From: Streptomyces sp. NBC_00154
Lineage (GTDB): Bacteria > Actinomycetota > Actinomycetes > Streptomycetales > Streptomycetaceae
DNA length: 64,000 bases
Assembly: GCF_026342835.1 (NCBI RefSeq)
Contig: NZ_JAPEMI010000002.1
Span: 124,001-188,000, forward strand
Direction: 5' to 3'
Both the position numbers and the translations under genes were made by a program. Position 1 is the stretch's first letter; each line of letters begins with the position of its first letter. The notes below the pieces were generated by a model. That model did not search any database, had not been told where the DNA came from, and was given only the letters and a program-made list of their open reading frames with translations. This document shows positions 43,465 to 52,224 of the stretch, one piece after another.

Positions 43465-46365
43465 TCAGCGGGGCACCGGAGCCGGCCGTACGGACAGCAA
43501 CCAGCCGCGTCCCGGCGCCACCGGCACCCGCTCACCCGCCGCGAAGGAGCGTTCCGGCTGGAATCCCTCGATCGCGGGCGCATACGCCGCCACCGGGCCG
43601 TCGGCGTCCGTCAGGACACACCCCACCGGTTCCGCCGCCCATGACGCGACCGCGGTCACCGTCCCACCGGGTCCCTCCCAGGTGGAGGCGAGGACATCAT
43701 CCCGGCCCGTGGCCACGGGGGGTTCGTCCGCCCACCAGCCGGTGAACTCTGCGTCGGGCAGACGTAGTTCGTCGAAGGCCCGCCACATCGGACGCACATC
43801 GGTCATCGGGGCGCGCGCCGTCATCCCGAAGACCAGGCCCCGCCACGGGTTGCCGCCGCCCTCCAGCATCTCGCCCATCAGCCCGAACGGGATGCCTGAC
43901 AACTCCACCAGCCAGTAAGCGGGATCGGTCCCCTCGTAGTCGAACAGCTCGCCCAGCCAGAGCCGGTCGGTGTACGGCATCAGTTCCGCGTACAGATTGG
44001 CGCTGGACGCGAAGCCGTCCGGCTCCCGGTACTGGTTGCAGGAGTGCAGATCGATAAGGGGCGCCGTGTCGCCGGAGCGGGCCAGGGTCTTGCGTACGCG
44101 CTTCATGGTGGTCCGGTCGTACGCCACATCGTCGAGATAGAGGCCGTCGACCCCGATCCGGCGGCGCAGCCGGTCGATGCCGCACACATAGGAGTTGTGC
44201 CACCGCGAGTCGCCCGAGGTCACGACGGCCACATCGGCCACGTCGGGTGCCACCCAGCCGGGGACGTAGTCCGTGCCCAGATGCTCGTGCAGCCAGGCGT
44301 GTCCACCGCCGGGCCCCGGCGCCAGCACCTCGCTTCCGAGGGATGCCAGGACGGGCAACTCCGGGTTGTACCGGGTAAGTTCGCGCACCGTGTCGTACAC
44401 CTTGACGCGGATGCCGAGCCGGTGCGCCTCGGCGGTGTACTCCTGGAGCACATCGGCGCCGAGCAGCGGATCGTTCAGGTACGGGTTGGGCGGGGTGGCG
44501 TGGTGGAGGTTGACGACGTTCGCGCCGTACGCGGCGACCTCGGCCGGGGAGGCGTATGCGTGGAAGTAGCGCTCGGTGAGTTGGCGTCGTACCTGGATCG
44601 GCTTGAACGGCGTGAGCAGGAGACGCAGTTCGAAGCAGCGGCGCTCCCCGGCGGCGATCCTCAGCGGGCCGCTGTACGCGGTCACGGTCCGCACCCCGTC
44701 CGCGGTACGCAGCCGGATGCCGCCGTGACCGTCCCCCGCCCAGGAATGCGGCGCGACGAGAGGCTTCTCGCGGTAGTAGTTGGTGTTCAGCGGCCGCGCA
44801 TAGTGCTCGTCGCGCAGCGACACCTGGATGCCGGCCGAGGGGGAACCGAGCCAGAGGGAGTCCTGATTGCGCGTGGGGGTGTCCCACTTCCAGTCGTACG
44901 TCTCCGGGCAGACCTGCCCCGGCAGTCCGAGCCCCATCGCGTACCGGGCGATCTCGGCAACGACCGGCACATCGAGCCGTACGTCGAGGGTGAGATCGTC
45001 GACGGCCTCGACGGTGGTCCGTACGACAAGGAAACCATCGGCCTCCAACTCACCCTCGGTGGCGAGGCGGAGTCCGGGAGCGGTGGCTTCGGTCGACCAG
45101 CACACCCGAGCCGGTCCGGTCCGGTCCAGCGTCAGCGGAACCCGGTCGAGCGGGCGGCCGACCGTGAGTGTCACCGGCCCGGCCAGCAGATCGCGCTCCG
45201 GCCCGTCCGTGCCGGTCACCGCCGAGGTGAACGAGGTGGTGAGCCGCTGCGGCAGCCCGTCGGGGCCGATCTCGACCGCCCGGCCGAGGATCTCCAGCCG
45301 GCTTCCGGCCACCTTCACCGGGGTGAACGGCGGGACGACCTCGTCGTCCTGGCCGATCGTCGAGTCCAGCCAGCGCAGCCGGGACAGCCGTGCCGGATCC
45401 CCTGCGCCGTGGTCGGTGACGGTCCGCGGCCCCACGGTGATCCGCAGCGGCAGTACCCGCTCGCCGGTGCCGTCGGCGCGTACGGCGACCTCGCCCTCGT
45501 ACGTACCGGGCTCCGTGTCCTCCGGGACGTCCAGGCCGAACCAGAGCACCTGTACGCGCCCCGCGCCGATGCCGATCCGATTCTCGAACGGCAGTCCGCG
45601 TGCGTCGATGCCGCCGGTGGTCAGCGACCGGACCGGGAAGGGGAGCCCGCGGACCTCGGTACGGACCTCCGCCAGCGCCCGCACCGCGTACACCCCGGTC
45701 TGCAGCGCATAGAACTCGCCCCGCGCCGCCGAACCCGAGAACGGCGCGAACGGCACGGCGCCCACCCAGCGGGCGGGCAGCCCGTCGTACCGGCCCAACG
45801 GACGGTCGCGTGCCTCGCCGAACAGCAGGAACGGCTCGTCCGGGTGGGCCGCGGTCAGCGCGTCGCACTCGTCGGCGGTGGCCGCGAACCCCATCGGCGC
45901 GAAGGAGTCGACGGTGCTCACGGCCTCGTACCGGAACGCCTCCGCGCGAGGCAGCGTCGCCCAGACCCGCTCCGGTCGGTTCAGCCCGCACCGATGCACC
46001 CAGCCGGGGTCGGCGGTCGGTGTCGGCTGTCGGTAAGCGGCCTGCGGATAGTACGGCCGGCCGGTATGCGCGTACGGCAGGTAGTGCACGGCGTAGTCGC
46101 CCTCGCCCTCCACCGGCTCGAAGGCGATCCGGCCGTGCCCGGCCGTCACCTCGATCGGCACCGTGTTCCGCACCCGCCGGCCGGACGGCGCGAGCACGAT
46201 GACGTCCACCGCCGCGGGGTCCGGATCCCGGCGACGCCATGGCAGTTGGGCCCCGAACACCGGGCCGCCCGAGGGCGCGCGTACCAGGATCCGGTGGTTG
46301 CCGTACATGTCGCTGTCCCATGATCCGAGCCCGCACTCCAGCTCGGGATGGCCCTGCTCACCCAT
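43465..46365 (-). CDS. Large GH123-like (DUF6067-type) glycoside hydrolase domain protein
   Basis: A 966-residue cytosolic-looking protein without a signal peptide. The first 600 residues are beta-rich (FEPVEGEGDYAVHYLPY, DVPEDTEPGTYEGEV). The rest forms a TIM-barrel-like region with GANVVNLHHATPPNPYLND, RLGIRVKVYDTVRELTRYNPEL, GVDGLYLDDVAYDRTTMKR and LIDLHSCNQY. Paired Asp in LYLDDVAYD are candidate catalytic residues. I place it with GH123-N/DUF6067-type proteins by pattern; activity is not established. It is divergent from a ROK regulator and an ABC sugar importer, so it probably acts on the imported oligosaccharide. GGGAG precedes ATG 46365. Confidence 0.75.
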   Translation of the reverse strand: MGEQGHPELECGLGSWDSDMYGNHRILVRAPSGGPVFGAQLPWRRRDPDPAAVDVIVLAPSGRRVRNTVPIEVTAGHGRIAFEPVEGEGDYAVHYLPYAHTGRPYYPQAAYRQPTPTADPGWVHRCGLNRPERVWATLPRAEAFRYEAVSTVDSFAPMGFAATADECDALTAAHPDEPFLLFGEARDRPLGRYDGLPARWVGAVPFAPFSGSAARGEFYALQTGVYAVRALAEVRTEVRGLPFPVRSLTTGGIDARGLPFENRIGIGAGRVQVLWFGLDVPEDTEPGTYEGEVAVRADGTGERVLPLRITVGPRTVTDHGAGDPARLSRLRWLDSTIGQDDEVVPPFTPVKVAGSRLEILGRAVEIGPDGLPQRLTTSFTSAVTGTDGPERDLLAGPVTLTVGRPLDRVPLTLDRTGPARVCWSTEATAPGLRLATEGELEADGFLVVRTTVEAVDDLTLDVRLDVPVVAEIARYAMGLGLPGQVCPETYDWKWDTPTRNQDSLWLGSPSAGIQVSLRDEHYARPLNTNYYREKPLVAPHSWAGDGHGGIRLRTADGVRTVTAYSGPLRIAAGERRCFELRLLLTPFKPIQVRRQLTERYFHAYASPAEVAAYGANVVNLHHATPPNPYLNDPLLGADVLQEYTAEAHRLGIRVKVYDTVRELTRYNPELPVLASLGSEVLAPGPGGGHAWLHEHLGTDYVPGWVAPDVADVAVVTSGDSRWHNSYVCGIDRLRRRIGVDGLYLDDVAYDRTTMKRVRKTLARSGDTAPLIDLHSCNQYREPDGFASSANLYAELMPYTDRLWLGELFDYEGTDPAYWLVELSGIPFGLMGEMLEGGGNPWRGLVFGMTARAPMTDVRPMWRAFDELRLPDAEFTGWWADEPPVATGRDDVLASTWEGPGGTVTAVASWAAEPVGCVLTDADGPVAAYAPAIEGFQPERSFAAGERVPVAPGRGWLLSVRPAPVPR

Positions 46366-46396
46366 GTCCGCACTCCCTCAAGGGCGCTATTTATTA

Positions 46397-46407
46397 GGTA
46401 AGTTGCT
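46397..46407. promoter_or_regulatory. GGTAAGTTGCT site in the divergent GH/ROK promoter
   Basis: In a short AT-rich block (ATTTATTAGGTAAGTTGCTC) between the GH123-like gene and the ROK gene. A matching GGAAAGTTGGT (47654-47664) precedes the ABC importer genes. The shared GGWAAGTTGST pattern is a candidate ROK operator. Confidence 0.4.
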
Positions 46408-46462
46408 CAATCGCCATGGGCCACCATGGAGAGACTTCGATCACGCTGTCAAGGGAGAGGCC

Positions 46463-47602
46463 ATGGACCGGGGTGGGGACGCCTCGCTGCTGCGCCGACT
46501 GAACACGGCCGCCGCGCTACGGGTGATGCGGGAACGCAACGAGGTGACCGTGCCGGAGCTCGCCGGGCTGATCGGGGTGTCCCGGCCGACCGCCCAGGAC
46601 CTCACGGCACAGCTGCTGCGCGAGGGCATGCTGGTGGAGCTGGAGGCCAGCAGCGGCGCTGTCGGCCGTCCGGCCCGCCGGTTCCGCTTCCGGGCCGAGG
46701 CGGGACATGTCGTCGGTGTGGACATCGGAGCGCACAAGGTGCTGGTCCACGCCGTGGACCTGCTCGGCCGCACGGTCGCCGCACAGCGCGTCGTCGTCAC
46801 CCCCGCCATGACCGCACGGCGACGACTCGAGGCCGTCCGCGGGGCGATCGAGGCCTGCCTGGCCAAGCCGGAGGCCGCCGGGGTCCGCCCCCTCGCCACC
46901 GGGATCGGCACCAGCGGCATGGTGGACCTGGCGGGCCGGGTGGTGCGGAGCACCGCGCTGCCCGGCTGGACCGGACTCGACCTGGGCCACGAGCTCGCCG
47001 ACTGCGCGCCGGGGCCGGTGTTGGTCGGCAACGACATCCAGCTTGCGACGCTCGCCGAATGCGCCGGGGGAGTGGCCGTCGGCGTACGGGACGCCATCTA
47101 CCTGTACGTCGGCAACCGCCCCGGCATCGGCCTGTGGCTGCACGGCAGACTGCACCGGGGCCACGGCGGTGCAGCCGGCGAACTGCTGCCCCCGGACGGC
47201 TGGTCGGCGGCCTACCGACGGCTGCTGGACTGGGCCGCCGGACACCAGGGCGCCGAACTGCCCACCCGGAACAGCGCCGCCCGCACCGTGGTCGAGGCCG
47301 CGGCCGCCGGGGACGGTGGCGCACGGTACGCCCTGTGCGCCTTCGCCGAGTCGCTCGCCGAATGCCTGGCGCCCCACGTTGCCGCGCTCGATCCGGAACT
47401 GGTGGTGCTGGGCGGCGGCATCTCCCGGGCCGGCGCGCTGCTCAGCGAGCCGTTCGCCGCGGAGCTGGCGGGCCGCTGCCCGAATGCGCCATCCGTGCGG
47501 AACTCCGCACTGGGCGAGGAATCAACTGCAATCGGGGCAGCCCGGCTGGCATTGGAACACATCGATCACGCCGTGCAGAAAAGTCCAACTGCCGGGGACT
47601 AA
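46463..47602 (+). CDS. ROK-family repressor of the sugar-uptake island, zinc motif lost
   Basis: A 379-residue regulator. The N-terminal winged helix (about 10-70) has VTVPELAGLIGVSRPTAQDL. The ROK domain starts at VGVDIGAHKVLVHAVDLLG and contains TGIGTSGMVDLAG and LVGNDIQLATLAE. The usual ROK zinc motif CxCGxxGC and the ExGH sugar motif are absent; the matching region reads GHGGAAGELLPPDGW. It may still bind a sugar but not as a kinase. ATG 46463 has GGGAGAGG upstream. It lies between the GH123-like gene and the importer genes, so local control is likely. Confidence 0.88.
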   Translation: MDRGGDASLLRRLNTAAALRVMRERNEVTVPELAGLIGVSRPTAQDLTAQLLREGMLVELEASSGAVGRPARRFRFRAEAGHVVGVDIGAHKVLVHAVDLLGRTVAAQRVVVTPAMTARRRLEAVRGAIEACLAKPEAAGVRPLATGIGTSGMVDLAGRVVRSTALPGWTGLDLGHELADCAPGPVLVGNDIQLATLAECAGGVAVGVRDAIYLYVGNRPGIGLWLHGRLHRGHGGAAGELLPPDGWSAAYRRLLDWAAGHQGAELPTRNSAARTVVEAAAAGDGGARYALCAFAESLAECLAPHVAALDPELVVLGGGISRAGALLSEPFAAELAGRCPNAPSVRNSALGEESTAIGAARLALEHIDHAVQKSPTAGD

Positions 47603-47653
47603 TTGGCTGTTGACCTACTGGTGCGACGCTTCGATGATGTGGCCACTCTTTTC

Positions 47654-47664
47654 GGAAAGTTGGT
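47654..47664. promoter_or_regulatory. GGAAAGTTGGT site before the ABC importer
   Basis: This is the second copy of the GGWAAGTTGST motif, 38 bases before the first permease start, in an AT-richer block (GGAAAGTTGGTTTCTAAATT). A TTGACC at about 47607 may be a -35. It could be the operator by which the ROK protein controls the importer separately from its own promoter. Confidence 0.4.
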
Positions 47665-47701
47665 TTCTAAATTCGTCGAGCCGCCAGGCCAGGGAGTACG
47701 T

Positions 47702-48694
47702 GTGACATCCGCTGCAACAGCGCGCAGCCCACGGGCCGCGTCCCCACCCGAGCCCAGAGCCGCGAGCGGTCGGCCCCCGCTGCGGCGCGTACCCCTGCGG
47801 GTCCGGCTGCGCAACAACTGGGTGATGCTCGCCCTGATGGCCCCGGGCCTGCTCTTCTTCGCCGTCTTCTTCTACGTGCCGATGCTGGGCAACATCGTCG
47901 CCTTCCAGGACTACCAGCCGTTCATCGGCTTCAAGGACAGCCCCCTGGTGGGCCTGGCCAACTTCCAGGAGATGTTCGCGGATCCGGCGTTCTGGGAGTC
48001 CGTACGCAACACCCTCGCCTTCGCCGCGCTGCAACTGATCTTCTTCTTTCCGGCCCCGCTGGCCCTTGCCCTGCTCATCAACAGCCTGGTCAGCAGTCGC
48101 GTCAAGAGGTTCGTGCAGAGTGTTGTCTACCTTCCGCACTTCATCTCCTGGGTGCTGGTCGTCGCCCTCTTCCAGCAAGTGGTCGGCGGCGCCGGCCTGA
48201 TCAGCAACTTCCTTCGTGGACATGGCCTTTCGGCCCTCGACGTGATGACCGACCCCAGCACCTTCCCCATGCTGATCACCGCACAGGTGATCTGGAAGGA
48301 CATCGGCTGGGGCATGATCATTTATCTGGCGGCGCTCGCCAACGTCGACCAGAGCCTGTACGAATCGGCCGCCGTGGACGGTGCCGGACCCTGGCGGCGC
48401 ATGTGGCATGTCACCCTGCCCGCCGTCCGCGGAGTCACGATCATGCTGCTGGTGCTGCGCCTCGGCGATGTACTGTCCGTCGGCTTCGAACAGTTCCTGC
48501 TGCAACGCGACGCGGTCGGCGCCCGGGCCGCCGAGGTCCTCGACACCTACGTCTACTACCACGGCGTTGTCTACGGCGACTGGGGCATCGGCGCCGCCGC
48601 AGGCCTGGTCAAGGGCGTGGTCGGCGCGCTGATGATCTGGGGCGCCAACCGGCTGGCCCACGCATTCGGAGAGCAAGGGGTGTACAGCAGATGA
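47702..48694 (+). CDS. ABC sugar transporter permease (LplB/YtcP type), first subunit
   Basis: A 330-residue membrane protein with about six helices. It carries the binding-protein-dependent permease motif (ESAAVDGAGPWRRMWHVTLP, the EAA loop contacting the ATPase). The start ALMAPGLLFFAVFFYVPMLG and family block FKDSPLVGLANFQEMF point to the LplB-like branch used for polysaccharide fragments. GTG 47702 has GGGAG upstream. It overlaps the next permease by 4 bases. No ATPase gene is here; Streptomyces sugar importers usually share the MsiK ATPase. Confidence 0.9.
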   Translation: MTSAATARSPRAASPPEPRAASGRPPLRRVPLRVRLRNNWVMLALMAPGLLFFAVFFYVPMLGNIVAFQDYQPFIGFKDSPLVGLANFQEMFADPAFWESVRNTLAFAALQLIFFFPAPLALALLINSLVSSRVKRFVQSVVYLPHFISWVLVVALFQQVVGGAGLISNFLRGHGLSALDVMTDPSTFPMLITAQVIWKDIGWGMIIYLAALANVDQSLYESAAVDGAGPWRRMWHVTLPAVRGVTIMLLVLRLGDVLSVGFEQFLLQRDAVGARAAEVLDTYVYYHGVVYGDWGIGAAAGLVKGVVGALMIWGANRLAHAFGEQGVYSR

Positions 48695-49611
48695 GCATCG
48701 GACTGCCCTTGTCGAAGCCCCGGACCGCGGACCGCCGAGCCGCCTGGGAGGAGCCGCCCACCCGGCTGGGCTCGGCCGCCAAGGCCGTCGTGATCACTGT
48801 CATCGTCGCTGTGATGACAGTGCCGTTCCTCATCGTGCTCTCCACCAGCCTCGCCTCCCGCGAGGAGATCACGGCCGCCGGCGGGTATGTCCTCTTCCCG
48901 ACCGAGCCGACCCTGCAGGCCTACCGCACGATCCTGTCCGGCGGACTGGTCACCCGCGCCGTCACGGTCAGCGTCCTGATCACCGGCGTCGGCACGGCAC
49001 TCTCCCTCCTGACGACCATCGCCCTGGCCTACGCGCTGAGCAAGCGAGGCGTCCCCGGCAGCAGACCCGTCCTGCTGCTCGTCCTGTTCACGCTGCTCTT
49101 CGCCCCCGGCATGATCCCGATGTACGTCCTGGTCAGGGAGCTCGGTCTGCTCGATTCCTACTGGGCGCTGATCCTGCCGGGCCTGGTCAACGCCTTCAAC
49201 CTGGTGGTGATGCGGGCGTTCTTCATGAACATCCCCGACGAGCTCTACCAGGCGGCCCGGATCGACGGTGCGGGCGACTGGCGGATCCTCACCCGGATCG
49301 TGCTGCCGCTCTCCAAAGGCGTCATCGCCGTCGTCGGGCTCTTCTATGCGGTGACGTACTGGAACGCGTTCTTCAACGCGATGCTCTACCTCAACGACTC
49401 CGGGAAGTGGCCGGTCCAGCTTCTGCTGCGGACCTATGTGGTGCAGAACAAGCAGATGGCGGCCGACCAGCTCGGCGTGGCCCATCTGCCGCCTCAGCAG
49501 TCGATCTCCATGGCTGTCGTCATGATCGCGCTGATCCCGATTCTGCTGCTCTACCCGTTCCTCCAGAAGTACTTCACCAAGGGCGTGCTCACCGGCGCGA
49601 TCAAGGGCTGA
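48691..49611 (+). CDS. ABC sugar transporter permease (LplC/YtcP type), second subunit
   Basis: A 306-residue membrane protein with six helices. The EAA loop is YQAARIDGAGDWRILTRIVLP. The family-typical YWALILPGLVNAFNLVVMR and the end SISMAVVMIALIPILLLYPF, then FTKGVLTGAIKG, place it in the LplC-type CUT1 subfamily. Its ATG overlaps the stop of the first permease (ATGA), so subunits are made in equal amounts. It is followed after 67 bases by the binding-protein gene. Confidence 0.92.
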   Translation: MSIGLPLSKPRTADRRAAWEEPPTRLGSAAKAVVITVIVAVMTVPFLIVLSTSLASREEITAAGGYVLFPTEPTLQAYRTILSGGLVTRAVTVSVLITGVGTALSLLTTIALAYALSKRGVPGSRPVLLLVLFTLLFAPGMIPMYVLVRELGLLDSYWALILPGLVNAFNLVVMRAFFMNIPDELYQAARIDGAGDWRILTRIVLPLSKGVIAVVGLFYAVTYWNAFFNAMLYLNDSGKWPVQLLLRTYVVQNKQMAADQLGVAHLPPQQSISMAVVMIALIPILLLYPFLQKYFTKGVLTGAIKG

Positions 49612-49678
49612 CCCACGCCCGCTCCTTGCCGTCCTTCCCCTCACCCGTCCCCCCTCTCACCCTGTTGCGGAGATTTCC

Positions 49679-51319
49679 ATGACCGGCATGTCCCGACGCA
49701 CTTTCCTCGGCCTGAGCACCGCCGTCGCGGCGGGCGCCGCCGCCACCGCGCTCACCGGCTGCGGTTCGTCCACCGGCCACCGGACCGAAGCCGCCTCGGC
49801 AAAGGTGAAGCTTCCCGCGTACGTCCCCTTCACCAAGATCACGCCCGATCTGCCGGCCAATGCGAAGGGCCTCTCCGCGGGCTACCTCTCGTACCCCAAG
49901 GAGCTGATCCAGAGCGTCCCCAAGGCCCCCGGTGACGGCTCGAAGGTCACCCTGCTCACCGAGATCTGGACCCAGCCGCCGCTCCCCAAAGGGTCCAACG
50001 AGCACTGGCAGAAGATCAACAAGGAGCTCGGCGTCGACCTCTCCGCGATCCTCGGCACGGATCCCGGGTACGAGGAGAAGTTCTCCGCCACCGTCGCCGG
50101 CGGGGACCTGCCCGACCTGATGTGGATACCGCCCAACCAGGGCATCCAGCACATTGCCCAGCTGCTGGAATCGAAGTGCGCCGACATCACCGAGTACGTC
50201 TCGGGTGACGCGGTCAAGGACTACCCGAACCTCGCCGCGATGACCCCTGCACACTGGAAGACCGCCGTGGTCAACGGCAAGATCTGGGGCGCGCCGAGCC
50301 CCTATCCTGCGTTCGGCCAGGTCTACGCCGGCAACCCCAAGGTCTGGGAGAAGGCGGGTGGCCTGTCCGCGAGCAGCCCGGACGAGTTCCTGGCCAAGTG
50401 CAAGGAGGTCACCGGCGGCAAGGTCTGGGCGCTGGAACCGATCTATGTCAATGCCGTCAGCGTGATGAGCCAGTGCTTCGGCAGCCCGAACAAGTGGCGG
50501 CAGAACAAGGACGGCTCGCTCACCTTCTGGCAGGAGACCGACGAGTACCTGGCGGCACTCGACTTCGTGCTCAAACTCAAGCAGGCCGGCGTCTTCTACC
50601 CGGGCGACCCGAAGATGGCCGACGCCTATCTGAAGATGGCGCAGGGATCCATCGGCGCCACGGTGTTCGCCAATCCGTCCGGCGCCCGTGCCAACCTCCG
50701 TACCAACGACCCGTCGCTCGCTGCGGAGATCCTGATCCCGTTCGCGGCGGGCGGCCGCCGGCCGAACCACCACTACCACCTGGGCACGATCGGCTACACC
50801 GCGATCAAGAAGGGCAGCGAGAAGCGGGTACGGATGCTGCTCGGCGTGCTGAACTACCTCGCTGCGCCGTTCAGCAGCAAGGAGCGCGAGCTCCTGGAGT
50901 TCGGCACCGAGGGAGCCGACTTCACGTACGACGAGCAGGGCTTCCCGCAGCGCACCAAGAAGGGGAAGCAGCAGGTCGAGGGGTTCTACAGCGGATTGGC
51001 CACCGCGACGACCGCACCGTTCGCGCTGCTGCCCTCGGCCTTTCCCGGCACCCACGGCCCCGAGGACGTGAAGGCGATGTACGCCGTCGAGCAGAAGCTC
51101 ATCGAGACCGCCATCGGCAACCCGACGGTGGGCCACTACTCCGACGCGTACACCGAGCACTACGGGCGCATGTCGACCGAGGCCACGGACCTGGTCAACG
51201 ACATCGTCAGCGGCCGCAAGAAGATCGGCGAGTGGAAGCCGTTCTGGACCGAGTGGCGCTCCAAGGGGCTGGACCAAATGGCCCGGGAGTTCCAGAAGTC
51301 CATCGAGAAGAACGCCTGA
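49679..51319 (+). CDS. Tat-exported substrate-binding lipoprotein (LplA type)
   Basis: A 546-residue solute-binding protein. The twin-arginine signal SRRTFLGLSTAVAAGAA ends in the lipobox LTGC, so the protein is lipid-anchored outside the membrane. LplA-type features are its length (over 500 residues), ADLPDLMWIPPNQG-like VAGGDLPDLM, HYHLGTIGYTAIKKG and a long C-terminal helical region. It would capture an oligosaccharide for the two permeases upstream. The substrate is unknown. GGAG precedes the ATG at 49679. Confidence 0.92.
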   Translation: MTGMSRRTFLGLSTAVAAGAAATALTGCGSSTGHRTEAASAKVKLPAYVPFTKITPDLPANAKGLSAGYLSYPKELIQSVPKAPGDGSKVTLLTEIWTQPPLPKGSNEHWQKINKELGVDLSAILGTDPGYEEKFSATVAGGDLPDLMWIPPNQGIQHIAQLLESKCADITEYVSGDAVKDYPNLAAMTPAHWKTAVVNGKIWGAPSPYPAFGQVYAGNPKVWEKAGGLSASSPDEFLAKCKEVTGGKVWALEPIYVNAVSVMSQCFGSPNKWRQNKDGSLTFWQETDEYLAALDFVLKLKQAGVFYPGDPKMADAYLKMAQGSIGATVFANPSGARANLRTNDPSLAAEILIPFAAGGRRPNHHYHLGTIGYTAIKKGSEKRVRMLLGVLNYLAAPFSSKERELLEFGTEGADFTYDEQGFPQRTKKGKQQVEGFYSGLATATTAPFALLPSAFPGTHGPEDVKAMYAVEQKLIETAIGNPTVGHYSDAYTEHYGRMSTEATDLVNDIVSGRKKIGEWKPFWTEWRSKGLDQMAREFQKSIEKNA

Positions 51320-51359
51320 CGGCCCGGAAGGCGGGGGCCGCCCCGACATCGTCGGCCGG

Positions 51360-51821
51360 TTACGGAACGACGGTGACGGGCCAGCGCCCCGCCTTCACCA
51401 GCCGGATCGCCACCGAACCGATGAACCGGTGCCCCGCCGACTCCGACGCGCCCACCACCACGGCGTCCGCCTTGAGTTCGTCGGCCGCGGTGACCAGCCC
51501 GTTGTACGGATCACCGCGGAAGGTGTGGAACTCCCAGCGAACATCCCATATGTCCTTAAGCCGCTCGGTCGCCGCACGGATCTCGCTCACCAGACCCTCC
51601 GCGACCTCGCCGGTCGTGTCGGCGACCGGTGCGCCGAGCGCGGCACCCGCGGGCATCACGGGCTGCACATAGACGAGGGCGAGCAAGGCGTGCTGCCGAC
51701 GGGCCAGCCCGGCGGCGTACGCGGCGGCGCGCATCGAGGAATCGGACCCGTCGAGGCCCGCGACGATCACCTTCGGACCGTCTGTGCCACGTTCGAACTG
51801 GTGGGGCTGCTGCTCTGTCAC
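51360..51821 (-). CDS. Universal stress protein (UspA family)
   Basis: About 153 residues, single Usp domain: VIVAGLDGSDSSMRAAAYA at the start and the ATP-binding-type motif VVVGASESAGHRFIGSVAIRL near the end. Both G-2x-G-9x-G(S/T) elements can be seen, so nucleotide binding is likely. I take GTG 51821 (VTEQQPHQF) because the extra ten residues from 51851 are unlike the family. Its 5' end abuts the sortase fragment on the same strand. Confidence 0.88.
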   Translation of the reverse strand: MTEQQPHQFERGTDGPKVIVAGLDGSDSSMRAAAYAAGLARRQHALLALVYVQPVMPAGAALGAPVADTTGEVAEGLVSEIRAATERLKDIWDVRWEFHTFRGDPYNGLVTAADELKADAVVVGASESAGHRFIGSVAIRLVKAGRWPVTVVP

Positions 51822-51831
51822 GGCAGTGAGG

Positions 51832-52224
51832 TTAGCCGCTCCCGCCGCCACCCCCGACCCGGGCTGCCCCGCTGCCGGGTCCGGAGCCGCCGGTTACCAC
51901 GGGTGCGCTCCCTCCATTGGGTGCAAAGCGCTCCCCGCCGTCCGGTTCCAGGTTCACATCGATGAGCGGCGCATCGACCCGGATCGCAGGGACGACCACA
52001 CGCGAGGCGGGGGCGTACGCCAGTGGCTGCACCGTGACGTCCGCCGGAGGCGCACCGGGGGCGTCCTGATGGCGTTCGGCCGAGGCGGCGGCGACCGGCC
52101 GGGGCGGGGCCGGCGAGGGGTCCGGACCGTTCCGCACCAGGGCAAGGCCGGTGAGCAGTACCAGGGCGAGCGCGCCCCAGGGTGAGTACCCGGTCCGCTC
52201 GACGCGCCAGTGGTCCCGGCCCAT
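51832..52224 (-). pseudogene. Truncated class F sortase, N-terminal part only
   Basis: From ATG 52224 the frame encodes a membrane anchor (ALALVLLTGLALV), a Pro/Ala-rich stalk, and the sortase entry strand (PLAYAPASRVVVPAIRVDAPLIDVNLEPDG). It then turns into a Gly/Ser-rich end and stops after 130 residues. The catalytic His, Cys (TLxTC-type) and Arg, which lie in the next 100 residues of class F sortases, are missing, and no other frame supplies them before the stress-protein gene. I take it as a deletion remnant. The surface protein gene at 52669-53199 is a plausible former partner. Confidence 0.65.

Noticed and set aside
44044..46323. A 759-codon plus-strand frame opposite the GH123-like gene
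   Set aside because: Shadow frame of low complexity; the minus strand frame has a ribosome site and family features.
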